64,000 bases of DNA from Pyrinomonadaceae bacterium. GTDB lineage: Bacteria > Acidobacteriota > Blastocatellia > Pyrinomonadales > Pyrinomonadaceae. The notes below the pieces were generated by a model. The model saw nothing but the letters and a program-made list of their open reading frames with translations. It made no database searches and had not been told where the DNA came from. Shown here one piece after another: positions 1-8,805 of this stretch. A program made the translations under genes and the position numbers. Within the stretch, counting starts at the first letter, position 1, and the number at the start of each line of letters is the position of its first letter. The DNA is taken from NCBI GenBank assembly GCA_030841105.1, contig JAVEDE010000110.1, positions 62,001 through 126,000 on the forward strand. Reading direction: 5' to 3'.

Positions 1-478
1 CTGGCAAGAGCATGCTCGCGGGCGTCGCCGCCGACGGGTCGAACTCTTCCGAGTGCGAGGCGGAGTCCGGCAGCGTCTCGCCGCTCTCTTCGAGGTCGCG
101 CAGGAGCGCGGGCAGTTGCGCCGGGTCGTCTGCGACGGCGTGGAAGCCGAGCCGGAGGAGCGCATGCGTGTCGAGCCGGTGGAGTTCGGACGGCGGCTCG
201 CCCGCCGCGTAGCGACGACAGGCGACGACCGGGGCATCCGGCCACGCGACGGCGGCCTCACCGATGGCCGCGTGAATCTCGCCGATGCTCGCGCCCTCTG
301 CCACCTCGCAGATCACCGCCAGCGGCGGCGGGGGCAAAGACGACGCTGCAACACCACCCTCGCCGCCCGACCCGGCCGTTGCCGCCCACTCCTCCACGCA
401 CACGCCCGCCGCGCGCAGCGTCTCCATCAACGCGTGCCCCGGCGGCCGGTGCTCAACTTTTAGCAGGATGACGTGCAT
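1..478 (-). CDS. Receiver-like protein of unknown function (partial, C-terminus off the left edge)
   Basis: An open frame runs leftward from an ATG at 478 and leaves the window with no stop, giving at least 159 residues. It begins MHVILLKVEHRPPGHALM. The order of strands and helices looks like a degenerate response-regulator receiver domain: a first strand HVILL, a middle strand LAVICEV, a strand APVVACRR, then a final strand and helix FHAVADDPAQLPALLRDL. The usual acidic pocket and phosphorylated aspartate are not evident, so I would call it receiver-like only. The last visible part, after about residue 135, is Ser/Glu/Pro-rich and may be a linker to a further domain outside the window. No clear Shine-Dalgarno sequence precedes the ATG. 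It lies downstream of the FecR-like gene in the same direction, separated by a repeat-rich gap. Confidence 0.5.
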   Translation of the reverse strand, partial: MHVILLKVEHRPPGHALMETLRAAGVCVEEWAATAGSGGEGGVAASSLPPPPLAVICEVAEGASIGEIHAAIGEAAVAWPDAPVVACRRYAAGEPPSELHRLDTHALLRLGFHAVADDPAQLPALLRDLEESGETLPDSASHSEEFDPSAATPASMLLP

Positions 479-484
479 AAGAAA

Positions 485-618
485 GCAGTGACGAGTGACA
501 AGTGACGAGTAGTGACAAGTGACGAGTAGTGACAAGTGATGAGTGATGAGTTGAAGACAAGTTTACAGACCGGAGTGCTGCTTTAACTTGTCACTTGTCA
601 CTCGTCACTTGTCACTCC
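485..618. repeat. Tandem and inverted GTGACAAGTGACGAGT-type repeat
   Basis: Positions 488-550 are built from repeated variants of GTGACGAGTGACAAGT. Positions 583-618 carry the reverse complement of the same motif (ACTTGTCACTTGTCACTCG). The two halves could form a long hairpin between the end of the FecR-like gene and the start of the receiver-like gene, both on the minus strand. A shorter relative of the motif occurs at 11174-11199, so this looks like a dispersed repeat family. Whether it acts as a terminator, an mRNA-stabilising hairpin or a mobile palindrome cannot be told from one window. Confidence 0.75.
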
Positions 619-620
619 TT

Positions 621-1880
621 CTATCTCTGTCCCGCGTCGGGCGTGAAGGCGAGGCGCGTGTCGTTGCGCGTGCCTTGCGAGTCTTCGGCTTCGACGATGA
701 TTTCGCGTGCGGCTCTGGGCACGGAGATTTGAAGTTGGAACGAGCCATCAGCGGCGGCCAGCGTTTCGCGCCCGTTGATGCGGACGGTGTTGCCCGGCTG
801 GGTGCGCCCGCGCGCCATGTAGATGCTGCCGCCGATGAACTCGAACGCCACGTCCGACACCGAGATGTGTTCGCCCGTGCCTTGCCCCGCCGCGGCGACG
901 ACGGTGAACTTCTGCGGCTCAGTCCATTCGCTGATCTGGCCGGAGGCGGCGACGGCGCGCACGCGCCAGAAGTAGATGCCCGCGCGCAGATCGCTGACGC
1001 TGAACTGCGTCGCTTCAAGTTGATCGCGCTCGGTCACTTTCCCGGCCGGGACGAAGAAGGGCGAGGTGGCGACTTCGACGCGGTAGTGGCGCGGCTCGCC
1101 CGTCTGCGGCCGCACCCAGCGCAGCGTGACGCTGGTCGCGCCTTTGTCTGTGGCGGAAATTTTTCCGAGATCGCGGGGCGAGAGTAAGACCGGCATCGCG
1201 AGCAGGCTCTCGCGGCTCTTGATGTTGCCCTGCTGGTTCAAGGCGATGTACTCGTTGCCCTGCACGGTCGTCTTGATGCCGCCGCGCGTCACGGTTTCGA
1301 GTTGGCCGGAACTCACGCGGATGCCTTCCGAGTTATCTTCACGCACGTCGAAACTCGCGCCGGTCTGACCGGCGAGGTTGTTCTTCGAGAGCGGCGTCTC
1401 GACGATGTTGCTGCCGCCCACCGGCTGCTGCTCGGTGCGGACGTTGATCTGGCCGCGCGCGACGGCGACGCGGACGTTCGTGCGCTGGCCGCCCTCAGAA
1501 CTCGCGTTGTCACGGATGGTGACGACGCTGTTCGGGCGCACGATCAGATTCGAGCCGTCGGCGAGTTGGATGCGGGCGCGGCCGTCGTCCTGCGTCTGCA
1601 CGATGTCGCCGGGGTAGAGTTGTGTGTCGCTGCGCGCGAGGAGCGACTCGCGCGTCTGCGCGCGCACGACGCGCACGTCGCCGTCGAAGGAGATGAAGCG
1701 CGCACCGGCCGGGGCATGCGCCTCCGTCGCGCCGCCCTTGAACGGGCTGCCGTAGAGCCACGTATAGACGCCGATGCCGCTTGCGGCGACGGCGACGACG
1801 GCGAGGGCGGCGAGCAGGTAGAGCACGCGCTTCGAGACGATCCACCATTCGAGATCGAAGCGGCTGGATTTAGTAGACAT
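621..1880 (-). CDS. FecR-domain membrane protein with fibronectin type III domain
   Basis: The protein has 419 residues if started at the ATG at 1880 (MSTKSSRFDLEWW). The frame stays open 60 codons further upstream, but that extension has no domain-like character. A single transmembrane helix spans about residues 18-41. A FecR-type domain follows at about 66-170, recognisable from DGDVRVVRA, the LYPGDIVQT turn and GSNLIVRPNSVVTI. About residues 245-340 form a fibronectin type III-like domain (SVTLRWVRP, then YFWRVRAVAASG and WTEPQKF). The last 60 residues resemble a small Ig-like or carboxypeptidase-regulatory-like domain (VRINGRETLAAADGSFQLQI). This layout suggests a membrane-anchored protein with an exported C-terminus. 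No sigma factor or TonB receptor gene lies beside it, so a classical FecR signalling role is not supported. Confidence 0.75.
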   Translation of the reverse strand: MSTKSSRFDLEWWIVSKRVLYLLAALAVVAVAASGIGVYTWLYGSPFKGGATEAHAPAGARFISFDGDVRVVRAQTRESLLARSDTQLYPGDIVQTQDDGRARIQLADGSNLIVRPNSVVTIRDNASSEGGQRTNVRVAVARGQINVRTEQQPVGGSNIVETPLSKNNLAGQTGASFDVREDNSEGIRVSSGQLETVTRGGIKTTVQGNEYIALNQQGNIKSRESLLAMPVLLSPRDLGKISATDKGATSVTLRWVRPQTGEPRHYRVEVATSPFFVPAGKVTERDQLEATQFSVSDLRAGIYFWRVRAVAASGQISEWTEPQKFTVVAAAGQGTGEHISVSDVAFEFIGGSIYMARGRTQPGNTVRINGRETLAAADGSFQLQISVPRAAREIIVEAEDSQGTRNDTRLAFTPDAGQR

Positions 1881-2165
1881 AACTAGCGGATGTCGAACGA
1901 CGACGAAACCGGCGAGGAGAAGTCCTGACGTTGATTGTGAAAGCAGATGGTTGCGGCCTGCTGCTCGTTGCAAGTCTTGTTGCAAGTCTTCTGGTGTGGG
2001 GCTACTGCTGCTGCTGTTGCAGTCGGGGCGGGCGAATCCGAAATTCGGCCTCACAAGCAACTTAACACACGCCCGCGCGCCGCATCAAGCACGATTTCTT
2101 GAAGGGCGCGCGGGGCGAGTGTTTAGCGTTTTTTGGCCGTGATTTCCGCTTTCGCGGCACGCACG

Positions 2166-3188
2166 TCAGGCTTGCGGCTCGTCTGCGCCGAGCCGACCCT
2201 CGTCGTCGTCGAAGGGCGAGTTGAAGCCTGCGGGGAGTTGGACTTCGACGTTCGTCTCCGCGTGTTGCGGCCAGATGAGCGAGGCGACGACCGAGCCGAT
2301 CAAGACCAGCGCGACGACGCCGAGCGAGACGCCGATGATGGATTCCTTGTCGAGCCAGCGGTGCACGAAGCCCTCGCCGAGCATCTTCACGCCGACGAAG
2401 GTGAGAACGATGGCGAGGCCGATCTTGAGGTAGTGGAATTTCTCCACCACGCCCGCCAGCAAAAAGTAGAGCGAGCGCAGGCCGAGGATGGCGAAGACGT
2501 TCGAGGTGTAGACGATGAACGTGTTGGTCGTGATGCCGAAGATGGCGGGGATAGAGTCCACGGCGAACACGAGGTCGGTCACTTCTACGATGACGAGCAC
2601 AAGCAGCAAGAGCGTCCCCATCCGCTTCCCGTTGACTTCGGTGAAGAAGTTTTCGCCCTCGTACTTGCGCGAGATGGGGATGAAGCGCGTCACGAACCGG
2701 ACGATGGGGTTGTCTTCCGGTTTCACGTCCGTCTCTTCCTGCCGCATCATCTTGATGCCGGTGTAGATGAGAAACGCGCCGAAGATGTAGATGATCCAGT
2801 GGAAGCGTTCGATCAAGGCCGCGCCGATGCCGATCATGGCGATGCGCATGACGAGCGCGCCGAGCACGCCCCAGAACAAGACGCGGTGCTGGTACTTCGC
2901 CGGGACTTTGAAGTAGGAGAAGATGAGCAGGAAGACGAACAGGTTATCCACCGAGAGCGACAACTCGATCAGATAGCCCGCCAGAAACTCTTTGCCTGTC
3001 AGCGACCCCAGTTGCCAGAACACACCGGCGGCGAAAATCAACGCCAGCGTCACCCAGACGACGCTCCAAATAGTCGCTTCGCGGTAGGAGGGGACGTGGG
3101 CTTTGCGATTGAGCACGCCCAAATCCAAAGCCAACATGATCAGAATGAAGAGGGCAAAACCCACCCACGCCCAGATTGAATATTCCAT
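2166..3188 (-). CDS. TerC/Alx-family integral membrane protein
   Basis: Started at the ATG at 3188 (MEYSIWAWVGFALF), the protein has 340 residues, normal for the TerC/Alx family. A start 12 bp earlier (MFRRMEYS) is also possible. It is almost entirely hydrophobic, with seven or more membrane helices. It carries the family acidic motifs inside helices, SLSVDNLFVFLLIF and EVTDLVFAVDSIPAIFGIT. Family members are linked to manganese export, tellurite resistance or alkaline-pH response. In this family the membrane-embedded aspartates are thought to handle metal ions. It is transcribed divergently from the PpiD-like gene. No other tellurite-resistance gene is nearby, so metal efflux, perhaps of Mn2+, is a better guess than tellurite resistance. 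Confidence 0.9.
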   Translation of the reverse strand: MEYSIWAWVGFALFILIMLALDLGVLNRKAHVPSYREATIWSVVWVTLALIFAAGVFWQLGSLTGKEFLAGYLIELSLSVDNLFVFLLIFSYFKVPAKYQHRVLFWGVLGALVMRIAMIGIGAALIERFHWIIYIFGAFLIYTGIKMMRQEETDVKPEDNPIVRFVTRFIPISRKYEGENFFTEVNGKRMGTLLLLVLVIVEVTDLVFAVDSIPAIFGITTNTFIVYTSNVFAILGLRSLYFLLAGVVEKFHYLKIGLAIVLTFVGVKMLGEGFVHRWLDKESIIGVSLGVVALVLIGSVVASLIWPQHAETNVEVQLPAGFNSPFDDDEGRLGADEPQA

Positions 3189-3499
3189 GCGCCTAAACAT
3201 ATAGCACCCGCCGCGCGGAGCGCAAGGATGAGGGCGAAGGGCAGGGGGACGAAAGGAAAGCACTCAAGCGCGAGCGGCTTTTCTTTCGCCCTTCATCCCC
3301 CGCCCTCCGCCCTTCTGTCCGGTTGCGACGGCGCGGGAGTGTCCGTTACAATCGGCGATTCATGGGACGCGCCGGGGGGCGACTGTGTGGGTCGGCTGTC
3401 GGCGGAGTCCGTGTGAGCTTTCGGGGCGACGCCCCTGAAATTCCCGCTACGCCACTATTCAAATATTAAAAATCGCCGTTGGGTTCGGAAGGATCGAAG
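3189..3499. promoter_or_regulatory. Divergent intergenic region with long imperfect hairpin
   Basis: This gap of about 310 bp separates the divergent TerC-like and PpiD-like genes and must hold promoters for both. An imperfect inverted repeat covers roughly 3231-3318: GAAGGGCAGGGGGACGAAAG on the left and CTTTCGCCCTTCATCCCC, then CCGCCCTTC, on the right. A clear Shine-Dalgarno sequence, GGAAGGA at 3487-3493, sits six bases before the PpiD-like ATG and fixes that start. I see no confident -35/-10 pair. Confidence 0.5.
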
Positions 3500-5515
3500 A
3501 TGCTGAAACAGTTTAGCCGCGCCAAAAGCGCACACAAATATATAATCATTTTCTTCGCGCTGCTGATGGGAGCGAGCCTCATCCTGTTCTACGCGCCGGG
3601 ACGCAATCAGGTGAGCGCCAACCCGGCGACGAACACGGAAGTGCTGGCCGAGGTCAACCGCGACGAGATCACCGTCGCCGACCTGCACCGGCAGAAGCAG
3701 GCTTACCAGCAACGTTTCGGCGGGCAGTTCAGCCTCTCGCAACTCGGCCTCAACGACAAGTCAATGCTCGACGGGCTGGTGCGCAGCAAGATCATCGCGC
3801 AGGAAGCCGAACGCCTCGGCCTCGGTGCGTCGGATGCGGAAGTGAACAAGGCCGTCCACGAGCAGTTCGTTGACGAGAGCGGCAAGTTCATCGGCGTGCC
3901 CGCGTACAAGGAGCGGATCGGGCGGCTGTACGGCAGCGCCGAGCGGTTCGAGCGCGAACTGCGCGAGTCCATCGCGGCGGATAAGCTGCGCGCCTTCGTG
4001 ACGGCGGGCGTCAGCGTCTCCGAAGATGAAGTGCGCGACGATTTCAAGCGCAAGAACAGTTCGTTCAACTTAACTTACGTCCCCGTCGCCGCCGACAAAC
4101 TCGCCGCGGGCGTCCAACCCTCCGAAGAGGAACTGCAAAAGTATTACGAGGAGAACAAGACCAACTTCCGCTACCTCGAACCGCAGAAGAAGATTCGCTA
4201 CCTCTTCATCAATCAGGAGAAGGTCGGCGAGAAATTGAGCATCCCCGACACAGACCTGCGCGCCGCCTACGACGCGCTGAAGCCGGAGAACAAACAGGCG
4301 GGCGTGCGCGTGCAACAGATCGTCTTGAAGGTGGCGCGCAAAGACCTCGACCAGCAAGTGCTGGCGAAGGCCACCAAGATCGCGCAGGAGGTGCGCGGCG
4401 GGGCGGACGCGACCATCGCCACCACGAGCGAAGAGAAGTTTGCGGAGGCGGCGAAGGGCAACTCGGAAGACCCGGCGACGGCGACGAAGGGCGGATGGCT
4501 GGCCGCGCCCGTGCGCCGCGACCCGAACCGCAAGAACGACATCCTGCAAGCCACGCTCGACATGCAGGAGGGTCAAGTCTCCGACCCGGTCTTCACCAAC
4601 AACGCCTACTACGTCTTCCGGCGCGGCGCGTCCGTCCCGAAGAGTTTCGAGGAGGCCAAGCGCGAACTGCTCGTCTCGCAGCGCAACACGCGCGCCTACA
4701 AGTCGGCCGCGGACATCGCGGCGCGCGCCGCGGTGCGTTTGAAAGAGACGAAAGATTTTCAGAAGGTGGCGCAGGAGTTGGCTGCCGAGGCGAACATGAG
4801 CGCGGGCGACATGGTGAAGGAGACGCCGTTCGTCAAGCCCGGCGACAACGTGCCCGACATCGGCAGTTCGCCGCAGTTTGAAGACGCGATTCGCCCTTTG
4901 GAGAACGCCAACGACGTGGGCGACCGCGTGAGCGTCAAGAACGGTTTCGCCGTGCCGATGCTGGTCGAGAAGCGCGAGCCGCGTATCCCCGACTTCGCGG
5001 AAGTGCGCGATGAAGTCGTGCGCCGCGCCAAGCAGGCGCGCGCGCAGGGGCAACTCGAACAGACGGCGCGCGAACTGGCCGGTAACAGCGGCGACGCGGG
5101 CGCGCTCAAGGCCGCCGCCGAGAAGCTCGGTCTCGAAGTGAAGACGGCCGACGCCTACAAGCTCGGCTCGCCGCTCGAAGGCGCGGGCACGAGCGCGTCG
5201 GCCGACGACGCGATCTATAACTTGAAGGAAGGCGAAGTTTCCAAGTCGCCGGTGAAACTCGGCGACTCGTGGGTCGTCCTCGCCGTCACGAAGCGCACCG
5301 ACGCAGACCTCGCGGAGTTCGCCAAGCAGCGCGACCAACTCACGCAGAGCATGTTGACCACGCGCCGCAACGACGTGTTTGACGACTATGTGACGGCCAC
5401 CCGCGCGCGCCTCGACCGCGACGGCAAAGTCAAAATCTACGACGACGTGCTCGCGCGCAACGCCGACGAGGATGAGGCCGCCGCGCCCCCGCCCTTCCGC
5501 GTTCCCGGCCAGTAG
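3500..5515 (+). CDS. PpiD/SurA-like peptidyl-prolyl isomerase, membrane anchored
   Basis: The protein has 671 residues, starting at the ATG at 3500 behind GGAAGGA. One membrane helix spans about residues 14-34 (KYIIIFFALLMGASLILFY), so the bulk faces the periplasm. A SurA N-type chaperone region follows (VNRDEITVADLHRQKQAYQQ onward, about 50-170). The first parvulin-type rotamase domain lies at about 270-375 (VRVQQIVLKVARKDL, then GNSEDPATATKGGWL and MQEGQVSDPVF). A second, degenerate parvulin-like segment lies near the C-terminus (YNLKEGEVSKSPVKLGDSW). The overall plan matches PpiD and SurA, periplasmic folding factors for outer-membrane or exported proteins. The length is close to that of PpiD (about 620). 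The C-terminal tail is acidic and proline-rich. The transcript ends at a strong hairpin just downstream. Confidence 0.88.
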   Translation: MLKQFSRAKSAHKYIIIFFALLMGASLILFYAPGRNQVSANPATNTEVLAEVNRDEITVADLHRQKQAYQQRFGGQFSLSQLGLNDKSMLDGLVRSKIIAQEAERLGLGASDAEVNKAVHEQFVDESGKFIGVPAYKERIGRLYGSAERFERELRESIAADKLRAFVTAGVSVSEDEVRDDFKRKNSSFNLTYVPVAADKLAAGVQPSEEELQKYYEENKTNFRYLEPQKKIRYLFINQEKVGEKLSIPDTDLRAAYDALKPENKQAGVRVQQIVLKVARKDLDQQVLAKATKIAQEVRGGADATIATTSEEKFAEAAKGNSEDPATATKGGWLAAPVRRDPNRKNDILQATLDMQEGQVSDPVFTNNAYYVFRRGASVPKSFEEAKRELLVSQRNTRAYKSAADIAARAAVRLKETKDFQKVAQELAAEANMSAGDMVKETPFVKPGDNVPDIGSSPQFEDAIRPLENANDVGDRVSVKNGFAVPMLVEKREPRIPDFAEVRDEVVRRAKQARAQGQLEQTARELAGNSGDAGALKAAAEKLGLEVKTADAYKLGSPLEGAGTSASADDAIYNLKEGEVSKSPVKLGDSWVVLAVTKRTDADLAEFAKQRDQLTQSMLTTRRNDVFDDYVTATRARLDRDGKVKIYDDVLARNADEDEAAAPPPFRVPGQ

Positions 5516-5570
5516 ATGAAGGCCGCGCGAGCGGCGGCAGGGAAGCGGCGCGTAGTCCGTTTCAAACAAT

Positions 5571-5610
5571 GAAAAGGGGATGCCCGACGTTGGTCGGGCA
5601 TCCCCTTTTC
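5571..5610. terminator. Bidirectional intrinsic terminator
   Basis: A perfect 18-bp inverted repeat with a four-base loop is present: GAAAAGGGGATGCCCGAC, GTTG, GTCGGGCATCCCCTTTTC. The A-rich left end and T-rich right end let it work in both directions. It lies between the convergent PpiD-like gene and the minus-strand secreted-protein gene. Confidence 0.9.
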
Positions 5611-5655
5611 ATTTATGCGCCCCGCTTGAAGAAGGCGTGCGCGTCAGGCTCTCGC

Positions 5656-6711
5656 TTAGAAGGCGTCAAGCAACGCGGCCACGTCAACCTGCGCGAGTTG
5701 GAGCGTGATGAGCACGTCGTTGCCCTCCGCGCCGACCTTCGTGTTCTCGACGAGGCTCTGCAAAGGACGCGCGCGCGGCGCGGGCATCTGCCCGATGGCG
5801 AAAGGCGCGAGCGACTTCAAACTCGTGAGCGTGGAACTCAAGGTCTTCGCCGCGCCAGCGCTATCCGTGCGCAGGGCGGTCAGGAAGTTGAAGCCGCTCG
5901 CCGTCGTCGCGAGCGTGCTGTAGAACTGGCGCACAGAGGCGATGCTCGCGGAGAGGTTGCCGCCGCCGATGTCTAGGTTCTGCGTGAGCCACGCGGGGAT
6001 GTTGCCGCCCGCCCCGACGAGCGCGTTCGCGTCGCGCGTGGCGAGGGCGGTGATGTCGGGCGAGACGCGCCCGCGCCCGGCGTGCGCGTCAATCGCGGCA
6101 CGCACGCGTTCGAGTTTGCCGACGGCGATGGTGTTCGCGTCGAGCGCGACGAAGGCCACGTCCGACAGGCGCGCGTTGAAGAGGCCGAGCAACTTCACCT
6201 GCGAGTCAACGTTGAAGACGTAGACGGTCTTGCCCGCATACTTCTCCTCGGTCATGCGATTGTTCGCCGCGGGGCGCGCGGCGACGAGTGTCGCGGCGTT
6301 GAACTTTCCGCGCGCGACGGCGACCGTCTCGACCAGAGTTTTGCCCGTCGCCGTCTGCACGTAACTGACGCCGACGGCGACCCGCTCGAACGCGCGCGCA
6401 TCAATCCCCGTCCGCGTTTTGAACTGATCGATCTCCGCGTTGGCGCGCGCGAGTTCCGCCGGGTTGTTGTTGTAAGCGCGCGGCAGCCCTTCGCTCAAGA
6501 GCCTTTGCACGTCAACCAGCATCACCGCGTCGGAGGTCGGGAGCGACGCGAACAAGGCCGCCGTCGTCGTTGCGGCTTGCGCGGTCGCAGTTGCAGCTTG
6601 CGCGCCCGCCGCGCGCCGACGCGCCGTCTGCGCGTTCGCCGTCGTCGCCGACGAGAACGCCGTCGTGGCGGCGACGAACGCCAAAGTCAAAACGTAAAAA
6701 AATTTCCTCAT
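5656..6711 (-). CDS. Secreted protein of unknown function
   Basis: The protein has 351 residues from the ATG at 6711. The start is chosen because it gives a clear signal peptide (MRKFFYVLTLAFVAATTAFS, with likely cleavage after ANAQ near residue 28). The upstream in-frame extension lacks any signal. An Ala/Thr/Gln-rich stretch follows to about residue 50. The mature part has two similar alpha/beta segments with phrases such as SDAVMLVDVQRLLSEGLP, ERVAVGVSYV and AFVALDANTIAVGKLERVRAAID. These recall DUF3352-like secreted proteins, which often count or bind through repeated beta-sheet domains, but I cannot assign a family with confidence. It is convergent with the PpiD-like gene and shares its terminator. 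Confidence 0.7.
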   Translation of the reverse strand: MRKFFYVLTLAFVAATTAFSSATTANAQTARRRAAGAQAATATAQAATTTAALFASLPTSDAVMLVDVQRLLSEGLPRAYNNNPAELARANAEIDQFKTRTGIDARAFERVAVGVSYVQTATGKTLVETVAVARGKFNAATLVAARPAANNRMTEEKYAGKTVYVFNVDSQVKLLGLFNARLSDVAFVALDANTIAVGKLERVRAAIDAHAGRGRVSPDITALATRDANALVGAGGNIPAWLTQNLDIGGGNLSASIASVRQFYSTLATTASGFNFLTALRTDSAGAAKTLSSTLTSLKSLAPFAIGQMPAPRARPLQSLVENTKVGAEGNDVLITLQLAQVDVAALLDAF

Positions 6712-6953
6712 AAACACAACACGCCTTTCCGTCCCTGTTGAAAACAGGCGACGCTCCGGCAGCGGGCGTCGCCCGTGAAAATGTAAATTGCGGAGAGAGT
6801 AAGTCCCAACTCTGATGCCCCGCGCGCCCGCGCCGTTGGCCTGACGGCCGCCACATCTCCGGCGCAGCACTTAAGACGCACGCGCGCGGGAAAACGCTAC
6901 ACGCCGGACGAAACTTTAATTGTGCCGCGCCGCCTTCGCCGCCCGCGCGCCGC

Positions 6954-7529
6954 TCAAGACGTTTCCGCGCGGCTGATCAGATCGCGCATGGCTTCGAGGT
7001 GCTCGTTCTTGAGTTTCAACTCGGTCTTGCCCACCTTGACGACGACCTTCTTCGCGTTCGCCATCCTGACAAAGCCCTCGTAGGGCATGTTGAACGCGAG
7101 GTCTTCGCGGTAGTAGAGCGCGCCGAGCGTGAATCTTCTGGCCGTGATGAGTTTCATCTCGCCGAGATTGATCGCTTCGCCGTCAATGACGAGCGTCAGC
7201 GCGCGGTCTTTCTCCTGCTCAAACTTCCACCCGTTCCTCGTCTGAGAGATGACGCCGAACTCGATGAACTGCGGCCGCGACGCGAGCGTCTGGCCGGGAT
7301 GGATGAACCCGGCGGCGATGGCGACGGAATCAATCGGGTCGTCGTGGTTGACGTTGACGGCGTAAGGCTGGATGGCGACCACCGTCCGGTCTTGCGCGCG
7401 GTCGTAGGTGGCCTGAATTTTCCCGCTGTGCTTAAACTTCGTCTTCGCACCCTTGTCCTGCGCCGCGCCGGAAGCGACGCACGCGAAGATGAGCGCAACG
7501 GTGAGAATCAAACGGTATTTCAACTTCAT
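6954..7529 (-). CDS. Secreted protein of unknown function
   Basis: The protein has 191 residues, starting at the ATG at 7529 behind AAGGAACAG. The signal peptide is MKLKYRLILTVALIFACVAS, with probable cleavage at SGAAQ. The mature part is predicted to be mostly beta-strand (KIQATYDRAQDRTVVAIQPY, FIEFGVISQTRNGWKFEQ, RALTLVIDGEAINLGEM). It ends with a helix of Lys/Glu character. There are no cysteines beyond the signal peptide and no recognised catalytic motif. It is separated from the next minus-strand gene by about 240 bp and is likely transcribed alone or with it. Confidence 0.7.
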   Translation of the reverse strand: MKLKYRLILTVALIFACVASGAAQDKGAKTKFKHSGKIQATYDRAQDRTVVAIQPYAVNVNHDDPIDSVAIAAGFIHPGQTLASRPQFIEFGVISQTRNGWKFEQEKDRALTLVIDGEAINLGEMKLITARRFTLGALYYREDLAFNMPYEGFVRMANAKKVVVKVGKTELKLKNEHLEAMRDLISRAETS

Positions 7530-7612
7530 AATCTGTTCCTTGTTCGCAAATAATAAACTTCAAACGTCCGCTACGCGACGCGTGTGGCGGCGACATGGCT
7601 CGCCTCGATTAC

Positions 7613-8230
7613 TCAGTTTGTCGCCGCGATGCCGGAGAGCTTCTTGTACCAGAGCAGTTGAACCTCGTGCGGCAGTTGGGGGTAGGCGAAACGATTGACC
7701 GCGCCGAGTTCGCATCCCTGCCGCGCGTAGAACCTGCACGCCGGGACGTTGACGTTCTGCGTCTCCACCTTGAGCCAGCGACAGCCGCGCGCGCCTGCCC
7801 ACGCCTCCGCCGCGCGGAAGACTGTAGAGCCGACGCCGCGCCCGCGCATCTCAGGCGCGACGCGGATGTCCCACAGGACGGCCAACTCTCGCCCGCGTCC
7901 CTCCAACATGTCGAGACCCGCCGTGTCGAAAGCGACGACCGCCCCGCCGACGCGACGGCCTTCCGAGTGCGCCGCGAACAGCCCCCAGTTCGACACGTCG
8001 AAACGCCGCGCCCAGTGAGCGGGACTCTCATCCTCTATCGCGTCGTAATCTTTAACGTATGGCGCGTCGAGCCTGCGCGCCGCGAGGACAAACCCGCCGA
8101 GACCGCGTTCGCGCAACGCCACGTCGAAAACCTCCTCGACCTCGAAGGCAATCGGGACGCGCGCGTATTCCGCGAGAGCCGTCAGAGGCTCTGCGACAAT
8201 TTCGATGCTCATTCGAGCATCGTCAGGCAT
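7613..8230 (-). CDS. GNAT acetyltransferase resembling streptothricin acetyltransferase
   Basis: The protein has 205 residues. A second ATG six codons in (8212) is an equally possible start. The acetyl-CoA binding motif of the GNAT fold is clear: LWDIRVAPEMRGRGVGSTVF. It is followed by GCRWLKVETQNVNVPACRFY and ARQGCELGAVNRFAY. The pairing of PYVKDY before the core with VETQ-N-N-ACRFY after it is what I recall from streptothricin acetyltransferases (Sat/SatA), which acetylate a beta-lysine amine of streptothricin. The chain is of usual length. The true substrate is unknown; resistance, or acetylation of another amine, are both possible. It lies 16 bp downstream of a second GNAT gene in the same direction, so the two are probably co-transcribed. 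Confidence 0.8.
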   Translation of the reverse strand: MPDDARMSIEIVAEPLTALAEYARVPIAFEVEEVFDVALRERGLGGFVLAARRLDAPYVKDYDAIEDESPAHWARRFDVSNWGLFAAHSEGRRVGGAVVAFDTAGLDMLEGRGRELAVLWDIRVAPEMRGRGVGSTVFRAAEAWAGARGCRWLKVETQNVNVPACRFYARQGCELGAVNRFAYPQLPHEVQLLWYKKLSGIAATN

Positions 8231-8246
8231 CCGGCGCGCGTTCCAT

Positions 8247-8750
8247 TCACGTTCTCAAACTCTTGATCATCACCACGGACGCGCCGCCGCCGTCGTCCGC
8301 CCGCTCAAATCCCATGCGCTCGTACAAGCGCGCGGCCGGGTTGCCGGAGGAGACGCTCAGGGAGACGGATGCGTACACGGAGCGCGCCGCTTCCAGCAAA
8401 CGTTCAAGCAACGCCGTTCCCACGCCGCGTCCTCTGTGCTCCGGCAGCACCGCGATGGCGAGTTCGGGCGTCGCGTCATCAACGTAGCCGTAGCCCCTCG
8501 CGTCTCCGGCAAGCAGCCGCAGCCACGCCGCGCCGAGCAATTCGCCGTCACGAGAATCTATGGCGACGAAACCAACATCGCCCGCGCGTCCCCACCCTTC
8601 GACGTACTTTGCCAGCTCCGGGCGCGTAACCACATCACGAGGGAAGGGGACGCCGCCCTCCGGCACGTAGAGCGACTGGTACAGCATCTCGCGGAGGAAC
8701 TCCTGATCTTCAACGGAAGCCGCGCGGATAAAAAAATTCTTCGACGCCAT
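8247..8750 (-). CDS. GNAT-family N-acetyltransferase
   Basis: The protein has 167 residues from the ATG at 8750 (MASKNFFIRAASVEDQEFL), the usual beginning of a GNAT domain. An upstream in-frame ATG adds 13 residues that do not look conserved. The acetyl-CoA pyrophosphate-binding loop is ELAIAVLPEHRGRGVGTALL. The C-terminal part GNPAARLYERMGFERAD is typical of small-molecule or protein acetyltransferases of this superfamily. The substrate cannot be inferred. It is the first gene of a probable two-gene unit with the streptothricin acetyltransferase-like gene. Confidence 0.88.
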   Translation of the reverse strand: MASKNFFIRAASVEDQEFLREMLYQSLYVPEGGVPFPRDVVTRPELAKYVEGWGRAGDVGFVAIDSRDGELLGAAWLRLLAGDARGYGYVDDATPELAIAVLPEHRGRGVGTALLERLLEAARSVYASVSLSVSSGNPAARLYERMGFERADDGGGASVVMIKSLRT

Positions 8751-8805
8751 CGTCTCGACACCACGTCGGCAGAGGACTGCCGACTTCAACGCGGCGCGGT
8801 CGGAG

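Noticed and set aside
4070..5569. 499-codon minus-strand open frame opposite the PpiD-like gene
   Set aside because: It is a shadow frame. The plus-strand protein has a membrane helix, parvulin motifs and a Shine-Dalgarno sequence.
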